From: an uncultured Granulosicoccus sp.
GTDB lineage: Bacteria; Pseudomonadota; Gammaproteobacteria; Granulosicoccales; Granulosicoccaceae
NCBI GenBank assembly: GCA_947492525.1
Contig: CANLNQ010000001.1
Span: 310,001-374,000 of the forward strand
DNA: 64,000 nucleotides
Direction of reading: 5' to 3'
The position numbers were made by a program, and so were the translations under genes. Of the stretch, positions 46,021-55,693 are shown in pieces. How positions within the stretch are numbered: the stretch's first letter is position 1; the number at the start of each line of letters is the position of its first letter. The notes below the pieces were generated by a model. The model worked only from the letters and a program-made list of their open reading frames with translations, was not told the DNA's origin and made no database searches.

Positions 46021-48696
46021 CTATTGAAGTGATTTACTGACCAGTTCGTAAACATCTGGTGACAAAGGGCCACTATCCATGATGCGTTGCAATTGCTCAC
46101 GCATCTTGTGCTGCGAGTCCGGAACCAGCCTTTTCCAGCGTCCCAGTGGTGATACCAGACCCGCTGCCAGTTGTGGATTTCGCTGATCCAGCGCAATGAC
46201 CTGATCGGCCAGAAACCGGTATCCGCGCCCATCGGCTGCGTGAAATCCCGCCGGATTGTTCATGGCGAAACCGGCAACCAGTGAACGCAGACGATTCGGG
46301 TTGCCTGTGTCGAAATCGGGATGTCCGGTCAATGCGATGACATCGTCCATGATACTGCCACGTCTGGCCATGGCCTGTGCGGAAAACCACTTGTCGATCA
46401 CCAGGCGCCGGCCTTCGGCACGTGCATGGAAGTCGTCGAGGACTCGCTGCCTGGCATCGCTGTCCGAGTGGCACAGTGCGACCATGGCCGCCATCCTGTC
46501 GCTCATGTTGCCAGCGTTTTCATACTGCAATTCGGCTCTGGCCACCCAGTGTTCATCCGGCAGATAGCTCAACAGGGCCAAAGCTGTATTTTTCAGTTTC
46601 CGCTGACCCATCGCCCGGGCGTCCAGTAGCGGCAGATCGTCCTGCCCCTGCTGATCAAGCAGACTCTTCAGCGCATCGGCGTGCTGCCTGCTCAAGGCCG
46701 TGGCAACATCCCCGTGAGCACGGGACAAGGCCTGATAGTCCACACTCGGCAATTCGCCCTGAAGGGTATCGATGGTCGGCAGACTCAGGGCCTCGGCCCT
46801 GACGGCGGCATCCAGCGACTCGTCACGCAAGAGCCGCTCCCAGGCCTGGCCGAGAAATGCCAGCGTGGCTTCGACGTCAGGGCCTCCATTCAGGGTATCC
46901 AGAATCAGACGCGTTGCCAGTCGTTGCCCTGCGTCCCAGCGATTGAACGAATCCGTATCGTACAACATCAACGATGCCAGCGTTTCATTATCAACCTCGT
47001 GGTGCAGCTTTACCGGCGCCGAGAAACCGCGCAGCAAGGAGAGCGTCGGTTGCTCGGGCACATCGTCGAACGTGAATGTCTGGCTGGACTGACGCAGATG
47101 CAGCAGCACACTGTGCTGGCCGAATGCCGTACTCGATTCCAGTGACTGCCTGTCCGACGAGTCCGAAGCCAAGGTGATGGCCTCGCCCTTGCCGTCAAGC
47201 AGCCCCATGACAACCGGGATATGCAGTGGCGCCTTGTCGCTCTGTCCCGGTGTATCCGGACAGTGCTGACTCAGCGTCAGCCGATAGCAACGCGCCGAGG
47301 CATCGTAGTGCTCGCTGACGCTGATTTCGGGTGTGCCCGCGGTGGAATACCAGAGGCGAAACTGTGTCAGATCGATATCCGTCACGGATTGCACCGCATC
47401 GACGAAGGCATCACAGGTGGTCGCACTGCCATCATGACGTTCGACGTAGACATCCATTGCGCGGCGCCAGGCATCGACTCCGAGCAAGGTGTGCAGCATG
47501 CGAATGACCTCGGCCCCCTTCTCGTAGACAGTCAGTGTGTAGAAATTGTTGATCTCGATATAGCTGTCGGGCCGAATGGGATGTGCCACGGGGCTGCTGT
47601 CCTCGGCAAACTGCCGGGCTCTCAACAATCTCACGTCCTCGATTCGCTTGACGGTTGCGGAGCGCTGATCGCTGGAGAAACACTGATCACGAAAGACGGT
47701 CAATCCCTCCTTCAGGCTCAGCTGAAACCAGTCACGGCAGGTGATCCGGTTTCCGGTCCAGTTGTGAAAATACTCATGGGCAATGACCGCCTCGACCCCC
47801 ATGAAATCCGCATCCGTGGCGCTCTGCGGGTCGGCCAGCACATAGCGCGAGTTGAAGATGTTCAAGCCCTTGTTCTCCATCGCGCCCATGTTGAAGTCAT
47901 CGACCGCGACGATCATGAAACGGTCCAGATCGTATTCCAGCCCATAGACGTCCTCATCCCAGCGCATGGCTGCCTTGAGCGACTGCATGGCAAAATCACA
48001 CTGCTGCAGATTGTGACTCTCGACGAAGATCTGCAGCAGAACCTGTCGCCCGGATGCCGTCGTGAAACTGTCTTCGATCGATGCCAGATCGCCGGCGACC
48101 AGCGCAAACAGATAACTGGGCTTGGGGTGCGGATCATGCCAGTGAACCCGGTGTCGTCCATCGTCCAGCGATGCCTGCGACACGAGATTGCCATTGGCCA
48201 GCAGAACCGGATAGGCGGTCTTGTCAGCGGTGATGGTGACATCGAACACCGACAGTACGTCCGGGCGATCCGGATAGAAGGTGATCTTGCGAAATCCCTC
48301 GGCCTCGCATTGCGTGCAGAAGTTGCCGCTGCTCCGGTACAGCCCTTCCAGCGCGGTATTGGCATCCGGGTTGATGCAGGTCACCACCGACACCGTGCAC
48401 TGCGCCGGTACCTGAGCAATCCGCAATTGTCTGTCGTCAAGCTGATACTCGCTCTCGAGAAGCTCTCGACCATCGAGCCGCAGCGAACGCAACTCGCAGT
48501 CCACGCCCTGCAGCACAAGCTCGGCGGGTGAGTCCTCTGCTGCGCCCGGATAGTCAGGATTACGCCTCAGGGTCAACTCGCTGCTGACCACCGTGGCGCT
48601 AGGGTGCAGATCGAAATCGAGGCTGACATGATCCACCAGCCAGGGCGATGGCTGGTAGTCGAGCCGTTGTATGGCAACCGGTGTCTGAGTGTTCAA
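46021..48696 (-). CDS. pepN: Aminopeptidase N (M1 metallopeptidase)
   Basis: 891 residues from TTG 48696, chosen because AGGAG lies 5 bases upstream and the protein then starts where E. coli PepN does (PVAIQRLDYQPSPWLVDHVSLDFDL). No ATG is in the right place. Substrate-binding motif FNMGAMENKGLN, zinc site VIAHEYFHNWTGNRITCRDWFQLSLKEGLT (HEXXH-18-E) and the large helical C-terminal domain are intact. It removes N-terminal residues from peptides in the cytoplasm. It is divergent from the HEXXH gene. Confidence 0.95.
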   Translation of the reverse strand: MNTQTPVAIQRLDYQPSPWLVDHVSLDFDLHPSATVVSSELTLRRNPDYPGAAEDSPAELVLQGVDCELRSLRLDGRELLESEYQLDDRQLRIAQVPAQCTVSVVTCINPDANTALEGLYRSSGNFCTQCEAEGFRKITFYPDRPDVLSVFDVTITADKTAYPVLLANGNLVSQASLDDGRHRVHWHDPHPKPSYLFALVAGDLASIEDSFTTASGRQVLLQIFVESHNLQQCDFAMQSLKAAMRWDEDVYGLEYDLDRFMIVAVDDFNMGAMENKGLNIFNSRYVLADPQSATDADFMGVEAVIAHEYFHNWTGNRITCRDWFQLSLKEGLTVFRDQCFSSDQRSATVKRIEDVRLLRARQFAEDSSPVAHPIRPDSYIEINNFYTLTVYEKGAEVIRMLHTLLGVDAWRRAMDVYVERHDGSATTCDAFVDAVQSVTDIDLTQFRLWYSTAGTPEISVSEHYDASARCYRLTLSQHCPDTPGQSDKAPLHIPVVMGLLDGKGEAITLASDSSDRQSLESSTAFGQHSVLLHLRQSSQTFTFDDVPEQPTLSLLRGFSAPVKLHHEVDNETLASLMLYDTDSFNRWDAGQRLATRLILDTLNGGPDVEATLAFLGQAWERLLRDESLDAAVRAEALSLPTIDTLQGELPSVDYQALSRAHGDVATALSRQHADALKSLLDQQGQDDLPLLDARAMGQRKLKNTALALLSYLPDEHWVARAELQYENAGNMSDRMAAMVALCHSDSDARQRVLDDFHARAEGRRLVIDKWFSAQAMARRGSIMDDVIALTGHPDFDTGNPNRLRSLVAGFAMNNPAGFHAADGRGYRFLADQVIALDQRNPQLAAGLVSPLGRWKRLVPDSQHKMREQLQRIMDSGPLSPDVYELVSKSLQ

Positions 48697-48956
48697 TGGC
48701 GCTCCTGAATACAGTGAAAGGTGACAACTGTCTGCGTGAAGCTTAACGCCGAGTGCTGTCGGGCACCAGAATGTGACACTGTCGAAACGGGTTCGCCCTG
48801 TCGCGAGACCAGTCGCACCAACGTCAGGCAAACCGCTAAAGACGGCGGCAGATCTTCCGCCAACAACGATTAGCCCCGCACTGCCCGTAACCCGATGGAA
48901 CCCACAGAAGATTGTTCGCCGATGCGTCGAACCGACAGCGACGCGCGATCCGATAG

Positions 48957-49733
48957 ATGAGCCTGCCACGCTTTGCCACCATCCGGGTGGTGCTGCTGCT
49001 GGGCTGCCTGATCGTTGTCGGCTTTGTCAGTGCGCACCAGCGCGTCTACACGCGCAACTGGAACCAGACTCTGGAGGTTGTCATCTACCCCATCAATGGG
49101 GACGGACATCTGGCCACAGACAACTATATCCGGGAACTGGAAGATGCCGATTTCAGCATCATCAATCGCTGGGGCGAGCGCGAGGCGCAGCGCCATCATC
49201 TGCCTCTTGCCACACCGTTCGATGTGACACTGGGCGAGCCCATCACCACCTTGCCCCCCGCCTACCCTGCGCAGGCACATGCGCTGGATGTGCTGCTGTG
49301 GAGCCTGAAGTTCCGCTACTGGGCCTGGCGTCAGACACCCGATTCAGGCAGCCTCACCCGCATTCGCATGTTCGTGGTCTATCAGACCGGTGACGATCGT
49401 GTGCCACTGCAGCACTCACTGGGTATGCAGAAGGGGCTCATGGGGCTGGTCTTTGCCTACAGCCTGGACAGGCAGACAGCGCAGAACAACATCGTGATTG
49501 CGCACGAGTTGCTGCACACCGTCGGCGCGATAGACAAGTACAACAGTGCGGGCGGTCCGTTGACGGGTGTCGGCTACGCCAATCCGTACCGTAGCCCTCT
49601 GTATCCGCAGCGCAATGCCGAGATCATGGCAGGCCGCATACCGACGAGCCCGGGCCGCTCTTACATGGCGGAGAGTTTGCGCAGTGTCATTGTCAATTCC
49701 TACACTGCCAGCGAGATCAACTGGATAGACTAG
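48957..49733 (+). CDS. Secreted or membrane-anchored HEXXH protein, putative zinc protease
   Basis: 258 residues. A single N-terminal hydrophobic segment (VVLLLGCLIVVGFVSA) acts as signal or anchor. The extracytoplasmic part has LEVVIYPINGDGH near the start and a zinc-type site VIAHELLHTVGAIDKY (HEXXHxxGxxD), which resembles metzincin-like peptidases, followed by EIMAGRIPTSPG. I do not recognise a named family. Catalytic Glu and two His are present. It lies 260 bases from the divergent pepN and upstream of the PGPGW gene. Confidence 0.72.
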   Translation: MSLPRFATIRVVLLLGCLIVVGFVSAHQRVYTRNWNQTLEVVIYPINGDGHLATDNYIRELEDADFSIINRWGEREAQRHHLPLATPFDVTLGEPITTLPPAYPAQAHALDVLLWSLKFRYWAWRQTPDSGSLTRIRMFVVYQTGDDRVPLQHSLGMQKGLMGLVFAYSLDRQTAQNNIVIAHELLHTVGAIDKYNSAGGPLTGVGYANPYRSPLYPQRNAEIMAGRIPTSPGRSYMAESLRSVIVNSYTASEINWID

Positions 49734-49840
49734 TGAGTCCTTGCCGAACTTGTTAAGGTCGGTAACCACGTCCTTCGCCGCTCATCACCGATCGAGCAAG
49801 CCCCGGCTCGCACACCGCTTACTGCCAGACTTCCACTGAC

Positions 49841-50257
49841 ATGACTCAGGTACTCGACTGGCTGTCCGCCAACACGCTGATCATCAGCTCCTTTGCTGCG
49901 GCATCGATCACCCTGCTCGCCGTGACCGTCCTGGCTACCCCCTGGGTAGTCGCCCGATTACCGAGCGACTACCTGCTGCGACGCCTCGATGGTCCGAAGA
50001 TTCAGGGTTTCGGCCGCAAGCTGCTGAACCTGCTGCGGGGTTTCATCGGTCTGCTGATCGTGCTGCTTGGCCTGATCATGATGATCACCCCCGGACCGGG
50101 CGTGGTCATGGTGTTGCTGGGGATATCGGTTGCCGAGTTTCCGGGCAAGAATCGACTGCTGGTGTATCTGGCAACCCGGCCCAGTGTGCTTGCCTCACTC
50201 AACTGGATGCGACGTCGGCACGACAAGCCGCCTTTCATCAATCCCAACGCCCATTAG
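49841..50257 (+). CDS. PGPGW-family membrane protein
   Basis: 138 residues with two or three membrane segments. The diagnostic stretch is LLGLIMMITPGPGVVMVLLGISVAEF, the PGPGW/TMEM-type motif of a family of unknown function. The C terminus is basic and cytoplasmic (LNWMRRRHDKPPF). It lies between the HEXXH gene and envC on the same strand. Confidence 0.85.
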   Translation: MTQVLDWLSANTLIISSFAAASITLLAVTVLATPWVVARLPSDYLLRRLDGPKIQGFGRKLLNLLRGFIGLLIVLLGLIMMITPGPGVVMVLLGISVAEFPGKNRLLVYLATRPSVLASLNWMRRRHDKPPFINPNAH

Positions 50258-50334
50258 CCTCATGGCCACCGTCATGTGTCTGTGACACCTGACAGGCAGT
50301 GGCCTTACCGCGCAGCGCAGACTACACTTGCCAC

Positions 50335-51546
50335 ATGCCAATTCAATCCATCCTGCACCGATGCCACCGGCTGTCGGCAGGTGACAGACCTCGGGTCCTG
50401 ATCCTGCTGGCATTACTGACCGGCTGTTCATTGACAGGCATCGCCACCGCAGAGACACCCAAGTCTCTGGAAGAGGTCGAGCAGCAGATACTCGACACGT
50501 CCGAGCGCCTCAAGGCGCTGGACGACGAAATTGCCAGTAGCCGTGAACTGAAGCAGAAATTGCAAAGCGCCCTGGAAACCGCCCGCTCCAACGTCGGTGA
50601 ACGGGAAGCGCGCCTGAAGCAACTCGACGAGGATATCGCCCGCTTTGACCGGAAACTGGATTCCCTGAGCGCCATGGTCGCCGATGCCCAGAGCCTCATG
50701 GAGGCGCGACGACAGGCTCTGGCAAAGGCCCTGCGCAACGCCCAGACCATCGGCAAGCAGACGACGCTGAAGGTGGTGCTGCAGCATGACGACCCGGCGC
50801 TGGCAGATCGGCTATCGGTGTATACCGAACACGTTCTGGAAGCCCAGAATCGCACCATTGCCGAGCAGGTCAGTCAGCTGAACCGCCTGCAAGCGGCTCA
50901 TGAGACCGCCTTGAAGGACCGCAACTGGCTCAATTACATCAAGAAAAAGGCCGCACAGCAAAAGGAAGGCTACGCCAGCGATGCCAGCTCGAGGCAGGAA
51001 TCACTGGGGCAGGTGGAAGCCGAACTGAGCCAGAAAACCCGGACGGTTGCACAACTGAAGGCCGATCAGTCGCGTCTGCAGAGCCTGATGGATGAATTGA
51101 GGACGGTCGACAGCTCGCGATCCGGCTACTTCGCAGCCGGCAAGGGGGATTACCCGGCACCGGTCGAGGGCGAGCTGTATGCCCGATTCGATGACATAAA
51201 GTCGGTGGGAAAACTGCGTTGGAGTGGTCTTTTCATCAAGGCCGGGCTCGGACAGCCGGTACGCAGCGTGGCCGATGGCGAGGTAGTCTACAGCGACTAC
51301 CTGCGCGGTTTCGGCATGCTGGTGGTGATCGACCACGGTGACGGTTACTCGAGTCTGTACGGTGGTAACCGGGAAGTGAGTGTAACGCCTGGCCAATGGG
51401 TGGAGTCCGGTGCGACTATTGCAACTGTTGGCGATTCAGGGGGTCAGAACTTCAGCGGCGTCTATTTCGAGATCCGTCACAACGCCACGGCGGAGGATCC
51501 CGAGAAGTGGTTGAGTACTGATTTTCAGATGGCCAAACGCCCGTGA
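50335..51546 (+). CDS. envC: Murein hydrolase activator EnvC
   Basis: 403 residues from ATG 50335 (GTG 50299 is possible but would precede the signal peptide by 12 residues). A signal peptide (VLILLALLTGCSLTGIATA) is followed by a long coiled coil (about 45-270) and a LytM/M23-type domain. The latter has lost the metal ligands: DHGDGYSSLYGG has no His in the YxH position and VYFEIRH replaces HLHFE. This is the hallmark of EnvC, which activates amidases AmiA/AmiB at the septum. The next gene, ctpA, is the usual neighbour. Confidence 0.92.
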   Translation: MPIQSILHRCHRLSAGDRPRVLILLALLTGCSLTGIATAETPKSLEEVEQQILDTSERLKALDDEIASSRELKQKLQSALETARSNVGEREARLKQLDEDIARFDRKLDSLSAMVADAQSLMEARRQALAKALRNAQTIGKQTTLKVVLQHDDPALADRLSVYTEHVLEAQNRTIAEQVSQLNRLQAAHETALKDRNWLNYIKKKAAQQKEGYASDASSRQESLGQVEAELSQKTRTVAQLKADQSRLQSLMDELRTVDSSRSGYFAAGKGDYPAPVEGELYARFDDIKSVGKLRWSGLFIKAGLGQPVRSVADGEVVYSDYLRGFGMLVVIDHGDGYSSLYGGNREVSVTPGQWVESGATIATVGDSGGQNFSGVYFEIRHNATAEDPEKWLSTDFQMAKRP

Positions 51547-51695
51547 GTGATCGATTCAGTCTCGGAACCCGTTAGACTCGACAATAGATTCGATATTTTT
51601 CCGTAGCAAGCGCATCGACAGATGTGTGTGCAGGGCCGGCATCAGATCGGGAAAGCGATGCCAGGTGCATGAATGAAACCCGGAGTAGAACTTCA

Positions 51696-53009
51696 ATGAA
51701 GGCAAAAACACGCTCGGTCACACTGGTACTGCTCGGTGCAGTCATCGGTGGATCATTGACAATCGGTCAGCATGTCATGGGCGCTCGCAGTGCCAATGAA
51801 TTGCCACTCGAGCAAATGCGTACGTTCACCGACGTCTTTACACGCATCAAGAACGATTACGTCGAGGAAGTCTCTGACGAGGACCTGCTTGAATACGCCA
51901 TTCGCGGCATGCTGAACGGGCTGGATCCCCATTCTGCCTATCTGAACAGCGAAGAATTCGACGAATTGCGCATCGGCACCACCGGTGAATTCGGCGGCCT
52001 GGGTATCGAGGTGGGCATGGAAGACGGCTTCGTCAAGGTCGTCTCCCCCATCGATGACACCCCTGCCGCGCGCGCCGGCATTCTCTCGGGCGACCTCATC
52101 ATTCGACTGGACGATACGCCTGTCAAGGGATTGTCGCTCAACGATGCGGTCAAGCTGATGCGCGGCAAGCCGGGTAGCAAGCTGACCCTGACCATCATTC
52201 GCGAAGGCGCAGACAAGCCTCTGACCATCGACATCAAGCGCGACATCATCAAGGTGACCAGCGTGCGCAATCGCATGCTCGATGACGACTATGGTTACCT
52301 GCGGATCTCCAATTTCCAGACCAAGACCACCACTGACCTGCTCAAGGCGGTCAAGAGCATGAAGGAAGAGTCGGACGGCTCTCTGAAAGGTCTGGTACTG
52401 GATCTGCGCAACAACCCCGGTGGCGTTCTCTCGGGTGCCGTTGGCGTGTCCGATGCCTTTCTGAACGAAGGCATGATCGTCTACACGGATGGTCGTGAGG
52501 AAGATTCCAAGCTGCGCTACGACGCCACCGACGGCGATATCCTCGACGGCGCACCGCTGGTCATCCTGGTCAACGGCGGCTCGGCATCAGCCTCTGAGAT
52601 CGTGGCAGGCGCCATGCAGGACCACGGTCGCGGCATCATTCTCGGCAGCAAGACCTTCGGCAAGGGATCGGTCCAGACCATTCAGGATCTGCCCGCCGGC
52701 GGCGCCGTCAAACTGACCACCTCACGCTACTACACGCCGGGTGGACGCTCCATTCAGGCACTGGGCATCGAACCGGACATCATTACCAAACCCGGTTCGT
52801 GGACACGTCCGGACGATGAGAACTTTTCCGCACTGACCGAATCCAGCCTGCCCGGCGCGTTGAGCAACACGACGCTGGAGGAGGAGGCTGCTGACGGTGA
52901 AGGCGGTGAAGAGAACGCGGAAGACAATCTGGTCTATGACGACTATCAGCTCTACGAAGCACTCAATCTGCTCAAGGGTCTGACCATCCTGGGCAAGAAG
53001 TCCAGCTAA
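51696..53009 (+). CDS. ctpA: Carboxyl-terminal processing protease (S41)
   Basis: 437 residues from ATG 51696 (GGAG 11 bases upstream; ATG 51669 is an in-frame alternative). Signal/anchor VTLVLLGAVIGGSLTIG. PDZ domain at about 75-165 (GLGIEVGMEDGFVKVVSPIDDTPAARAGILSGDLI). The S41 catalytic Ser lies in NGGSASASEIVAGA and the Lys in SKTFGKGSVQ. It degrades or trims periplasmic proteins from the C terminus, often murein-related enzymes, in keeping with linkage to envC. The C-terminal tail is acidic. Confidence 0.95.
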   Translation: MKAKTRSVTLVLLGAVIGGSLTIGQHVMGARSANELPLEQMRTFTDVFTRIKNDYVEEVSDEDLLEYAIRGMLNGLDPHSAYLNSEEFDELRIGTTGEFGGLGIEVGMEDGFVKVVSPIDDTPAARAGILSGDLIIRLDDTPVKGLSLNDAVKLMRGKPGSKLTLTIIREGADKPLTIDIKRDIIKVTSVRNRMLDDDYGYLRISNFQTKTTTDLLKAVKSMKEESDGSLKGLVLDLRNNPGGVLSGAVGVSDAFLNEGMIVYTDGREEDSKLRYDATDGDILDGAPLVILVNGGSASASEIVAGAMQDHGRGIILGSKTFGKGSVQTIQDLPAGGAVKLTTSRYYTPGGRSIQALGIEPDIITKPGSWTRPDDENFSALTESSLPGALSNTTLEEEAADGEGGEENAEDNLVYDDYQLYEALNLLKGLTILGKKSS

Positions 53010-53019
53010 GCCGGGAATC

Positions 53020-53050
53020 CGGCCCTGTCACCCGTTTCGGGGCAGGGCCG
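53020..53050 (+). other. Hairpin after ctpA
   Basis: CGGCCCTG (53020-53027) pairs with CAGGGCCG (53043-53050), with CCCG-TTT-CGGG nested inside. It begins 11 bases past the ctpA stop but lacks a T run; the true terminator lies further on. Confidence 0.5.
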
Positions 53051-53142
53051 ATCAGAGAGGATCATTGCCGGATCGATTCACCCGACGCCCATCGCTTCAA
53101 CAGCCCGACTTGGCTGAGCGGCGCGACATCGCCCCCGGAAAC

Positions 53143-53173
53143 AGGCGCAACGGACCTTCCGCTGCGCCTTTTT
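53143..53173 (+). terminator. Rho-independent terminator of envC-ctpA
   Basis: AGGCGCA (53143-53149) and TGCGCCT (53163-53169) form a 7 bp stem, with GGA/TCC pairing inside the loop, followed directly by TTTTT. It ends transcription before the transhydrogenase-like gene. Confidence 0.75.
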
Positions 53174-53212
53174 GCGTTCAGGATTGCCTGAACCGCAGCA
53201 TTGATGCTCCCC

Positions 53213-53218
53213 TATAAT
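53213..53218 (+). promoter_or_regulatory. Candidate -10 element upstream of the transhydrogenase-like gene
   Basis: A perfect TATAAT at 53213-53218, 78 bases before the start codon. No good -35 lies at 16-18 bases, but a GTTCAGG-ATTG-CCTGAAC inverted repeat (53176-53193) sits just upstream and could be an operator. Confidence 0.35.
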
Positions 53219-53295
53219 GAAAACGTGCACCATTCGATTCGCAAGCGCCGGGACGCGCGAGCCGTCTTGTGCAGTTAAATCATCAGGAGTGTTCC

Positions 53296-54600
53296 ATGGG
53301 TTGTCAGTATCATGCCCCGACCGATCAGGGCGCAGATTCGTTTACCGTTGCCATGCCACGGCTGACCGTGGGTCGCGGCACCTTGCAGGAAGCGGGTGAA
53401 AGAAGCGCCGCTCTGGGCATCACCCGGATTGCACTGTTCACCGACCCGGGCCTGCTGAGCGGACCGCTCGTTGCCATCGTCAGGCAGTCATTGACAGACG
53501 CAGGTATCGACCTTGGCATATTCTCCGATATCCGGATCGAGCCCGACGATGAATCGGTGGAGCGAGGCCATGCCTTTCTGGCAGACGGGCAGTTCAACGG
53601 CGTGATCTCTGTCGGTGGGGGTTCGGTCATCGATACCGCCAAGGCGGCATTGGTTCTGCATCGCCACGGCGGCAAGGCACTGGATTACTTTGCACCGCCG
53701 GTAGGACAAGGCAAGCCGATTGCCGGCCCACTGCTGCCGCATGTGGCCTGCCCCACCACATCGGGGACCGGTTCGGAATGCACCTCCATCTCGGTGCTGC
53801 GCATCAAGGCACTGGACTGCAAATTCGTGTTTGCCAGCCCCTGCATGCTGCCCGATGTCGCCATCGTCGATCCGCAGTGCTGCGACTCCCTGCCTTCACA
53901 GGCCCTGGCCTCCACCGGCTTCGATCTGTGCTGTCACGCACTGGAATGCTATACCGCGCGCTCCTATACCGAACACCCGAAGATTCCCTCTGCCAACGCG
54001 CGCCAGTATATCCAGGGCGTCAATCCGTTCAGCGAGCTGGCCGCACGTGAAGCGATGAGCATCGTCGGCCGATACCTCGAACGCGGGGTCAATGATGCTG
54101 GCGATCATGAAGCCCGCGATCAGCTCATGTGGGGTGCCACGCTGGCCGGAATCGCCTTCGGCAACGCAGGCACTCACCTGCCCCATGCCATGTCCTATGG
54201 CGTCACGCATCTGATGAAGGACATCACAACCGAGGGTTATGCCGTGAGTGCACCGTTCATCCCGCATGGCATCAGTGTCATCGTCAACGCACCCTCCATC
54301 TTTCGCTATACCGCAGAAGCCACCCCCGAGCGTCATCTGGAAGGTGCTTCACTGTTGCTGGCCGATGCACAGGGCGCGACCCCTGACGAGGCCGGCGAAG
54401 TGCTTGCCAAACGGCTGGTGTCCCTGATGAAAGCCACCCACATGCCCAATGGTCTTGCCGCACTGGGCTTCGAGGACGAGCACATCAAGGCTCTCGCGGC
54501 GTCCTCGATTCGTCAGGGCCGGGCCATCGGCAATGCTCCACGTGCCTCCAATCAGGTCGATCTCGAGAACATGTATCGCGGCGCTCTACGCTACTGGTAG
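53296..54600 (+). CDS. Iron-containing alcohol dehydrogenase, hydroxyacid-oxoacid transhydrogenase (ADHFE1)-like
   Basis: 434 residues from ATG 53296 (AGGAG 7 bases upstream). SVGGGSVIDTAKAA is the nucleotide motif; PTTSGTGSECTS, FDLCCHALECYT, GNAGTHLPHAMSY and FIPHGISV carry the metal-ligand region. The order and wording, including GIAFGNAG.H and RYLERGV..., are close to mitochondrial ADHFE1, which couples 4-hydroxybutyrate oxidation to 2-oxoglutarate reduction. The activity here is inferred. It is followed by an ABC importer operon 103 bases downstream. Confidence 0.85.
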   Translation: MGCQYHAPTDQGADSFTVAMPRLTVGRGTLQEAGERSAALGITRIALFTDPGLLSGPLVAIVRQSLTDAGIDLGIFSDIRIEPDDESVERGHAFLADGQFNGVISVGGGSVIDTAKAALVLHRHGGKALDYFAPPVGQGKPIAGPLLPHVACPTTSGTGSECTSISVLRIKALDCKFVFASPCMLPDVAIVDPQCCDSLPSQALASTGFDLCCHALECYTARSYTEHPKIPSANARQYIQGVNPFSELAAREAMSIVGRYLERGVNDAGDHEARDQLMWGATLAGIAFGNAGTHLPHAMSYGVTHLMKDITTEGYAVSAPFIPHGISVIVNAPSIFRYTAEATPERHLEGASLLLADAQGATPDEAGEVLAKRLVSLMKATHMPNGLAALGFEDEHIKALAASSIRQGRAIGNAPRASNQVDLENMYRGALRYW

Positions 54601-54703
54601 GGCGATTCGATGACAATGACAAGCCACACGATGACACGCGTCCCATCACTCGACAACTCCGCCGTTGCTCACCTGGCAACTCGCACGGAGCGGCAGGGCC
54701 ATC

Positions 54704-55693
54704 ATGTCTAGCGGTATCGCGGCGTTCATCCTTCGGCGGCTCGTCCAGTCGGTATTCGTCATGCTGGCCGTGAGCCTGATCGCCTTTTCGCTGTTCCGCT
54801 TCGTCGGCGATCCGGTGGCGCAGATGGTCGGCCAGGAAACCTCTCTGGAAGATCAGGCCCGCATTCGCGAGTCTCTGGGCCTGAATGAGCCCATCACCAC
54901 TCAGTTCATCACCTTCGCCGGCAATCTGGCCACAGGTGAATTCGGCTATTCCTACCGAACACGCCAGCCTATCAGCGAGATGATTCTCGACAGACTGCCT
55001 GCCACGGTCGAGCTGGGCATCGTCTCCCTGATCATCTCATTGCTGGTCGGCATACCTGCCGGCATCTACACGGCTCTGCACCGCGGTGGCTTCCTTGCCA
55101 ACAGCATTCTGATCAGCACGCTGATCGGCGTCTCGATACCCACCTTTGTCATCGGCATCTTCCTGATATTCGTCTTCGGCGTGCAGCTGGGCTGGCTACC
55201 CACCTTCGGGCGCGGTGATGTCGTCGCCCTGGGCTGGTGGAAAACCAATTTCCTGACCCTCGACGGGCTGCGCTCACTTCTGCTGCCGGCGATCACGCTG
55301 GGGGTCTATCAACTGACATTGACCATGCGTCTGGTGCGTTCGGAGATGCAGGATGTCATGAAGAGCGATTTCATCAAGTTTGCCACCGCTCGCGGTATCG
55401 ATCGACGGTCCATCCATTTCAATCACGCCTTGCGCAACACCCTGGTACCCGTCATCACCATCATCGGCCTGCAATTCGGCGGCATCATCGCCTTTTCCAT
55501 CGTGACCGAGTCCGTGTTCCAGTGGCCGGGCATGGGTCTGTTGTTTCTCGACTCCATCCGCTATGTCGACATACCCGTCATGTCGGTCTATCTGGTATTG
55601 ATTGCGCTGATGTTCGTGGTCATCAACCTCCTGGTCGACCTGTTGTACGTCGCCATCGATCCACGCGTGCGCAGCCGGAGTGAAGCCTCGTGA
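54704..55693 (+). CDS. ABC importer permease, DppB/OppB type
   Basis: 329 residues. It starts IAAFILRRLVQSVFVMLAVSLIAFSLFRF, as DppB-type permeases do, and contains GIPAGIYTALHRG and the EAA loop MRLVRSEMQDVMKSDFIKFATARG. Six membrane segments. It is the first gene of a three-gene importer for peptides, nickel, glutathione or similar solutes. GTG of the next gene overlaps its stop. Confidence 0.92.
   Translation: MSSGIAAFILRRLVQSVFVMLAVSLIAFSLFRFVGDPVAQMVGQETSLEDQARIRESLGLNEPITTQFITFAGNLATGEFGYSYRTRQPISEMILDRLPATVELGIVSLIISLLVGIPAGIYTALHRGGFLANSILISTLIGVSIPTFVIGIFLIFVFGVQLGWLPTFGRGDVVALGWWKTNFLTLDGLRSLLLPAITLGVYQLTLTMRLVRSEMQDVMKSDFIKFATARGIDRRSIHFNHALRNTLVPVITIIGLQFGGIIAFSIVTESVFQWPGMGLLFLDSIRYVDIPVMSVYLVLIALMFVVINLLVDLLYVAIDPRVRSRSEAS

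Noticed and set aside
48697..48969. N-terminal extension of PepN upstream of the TTG
   Set aside because: The extra 91 codons do not resemble M1 peptidases, overlap the divergent gap, and a strong ribosome-binding site sits before the TTG.
53020..53050. Hairpin after ctpA as the terminator
   Set aside because: No T run; a proper stem plus five T lies at 53143-53173.
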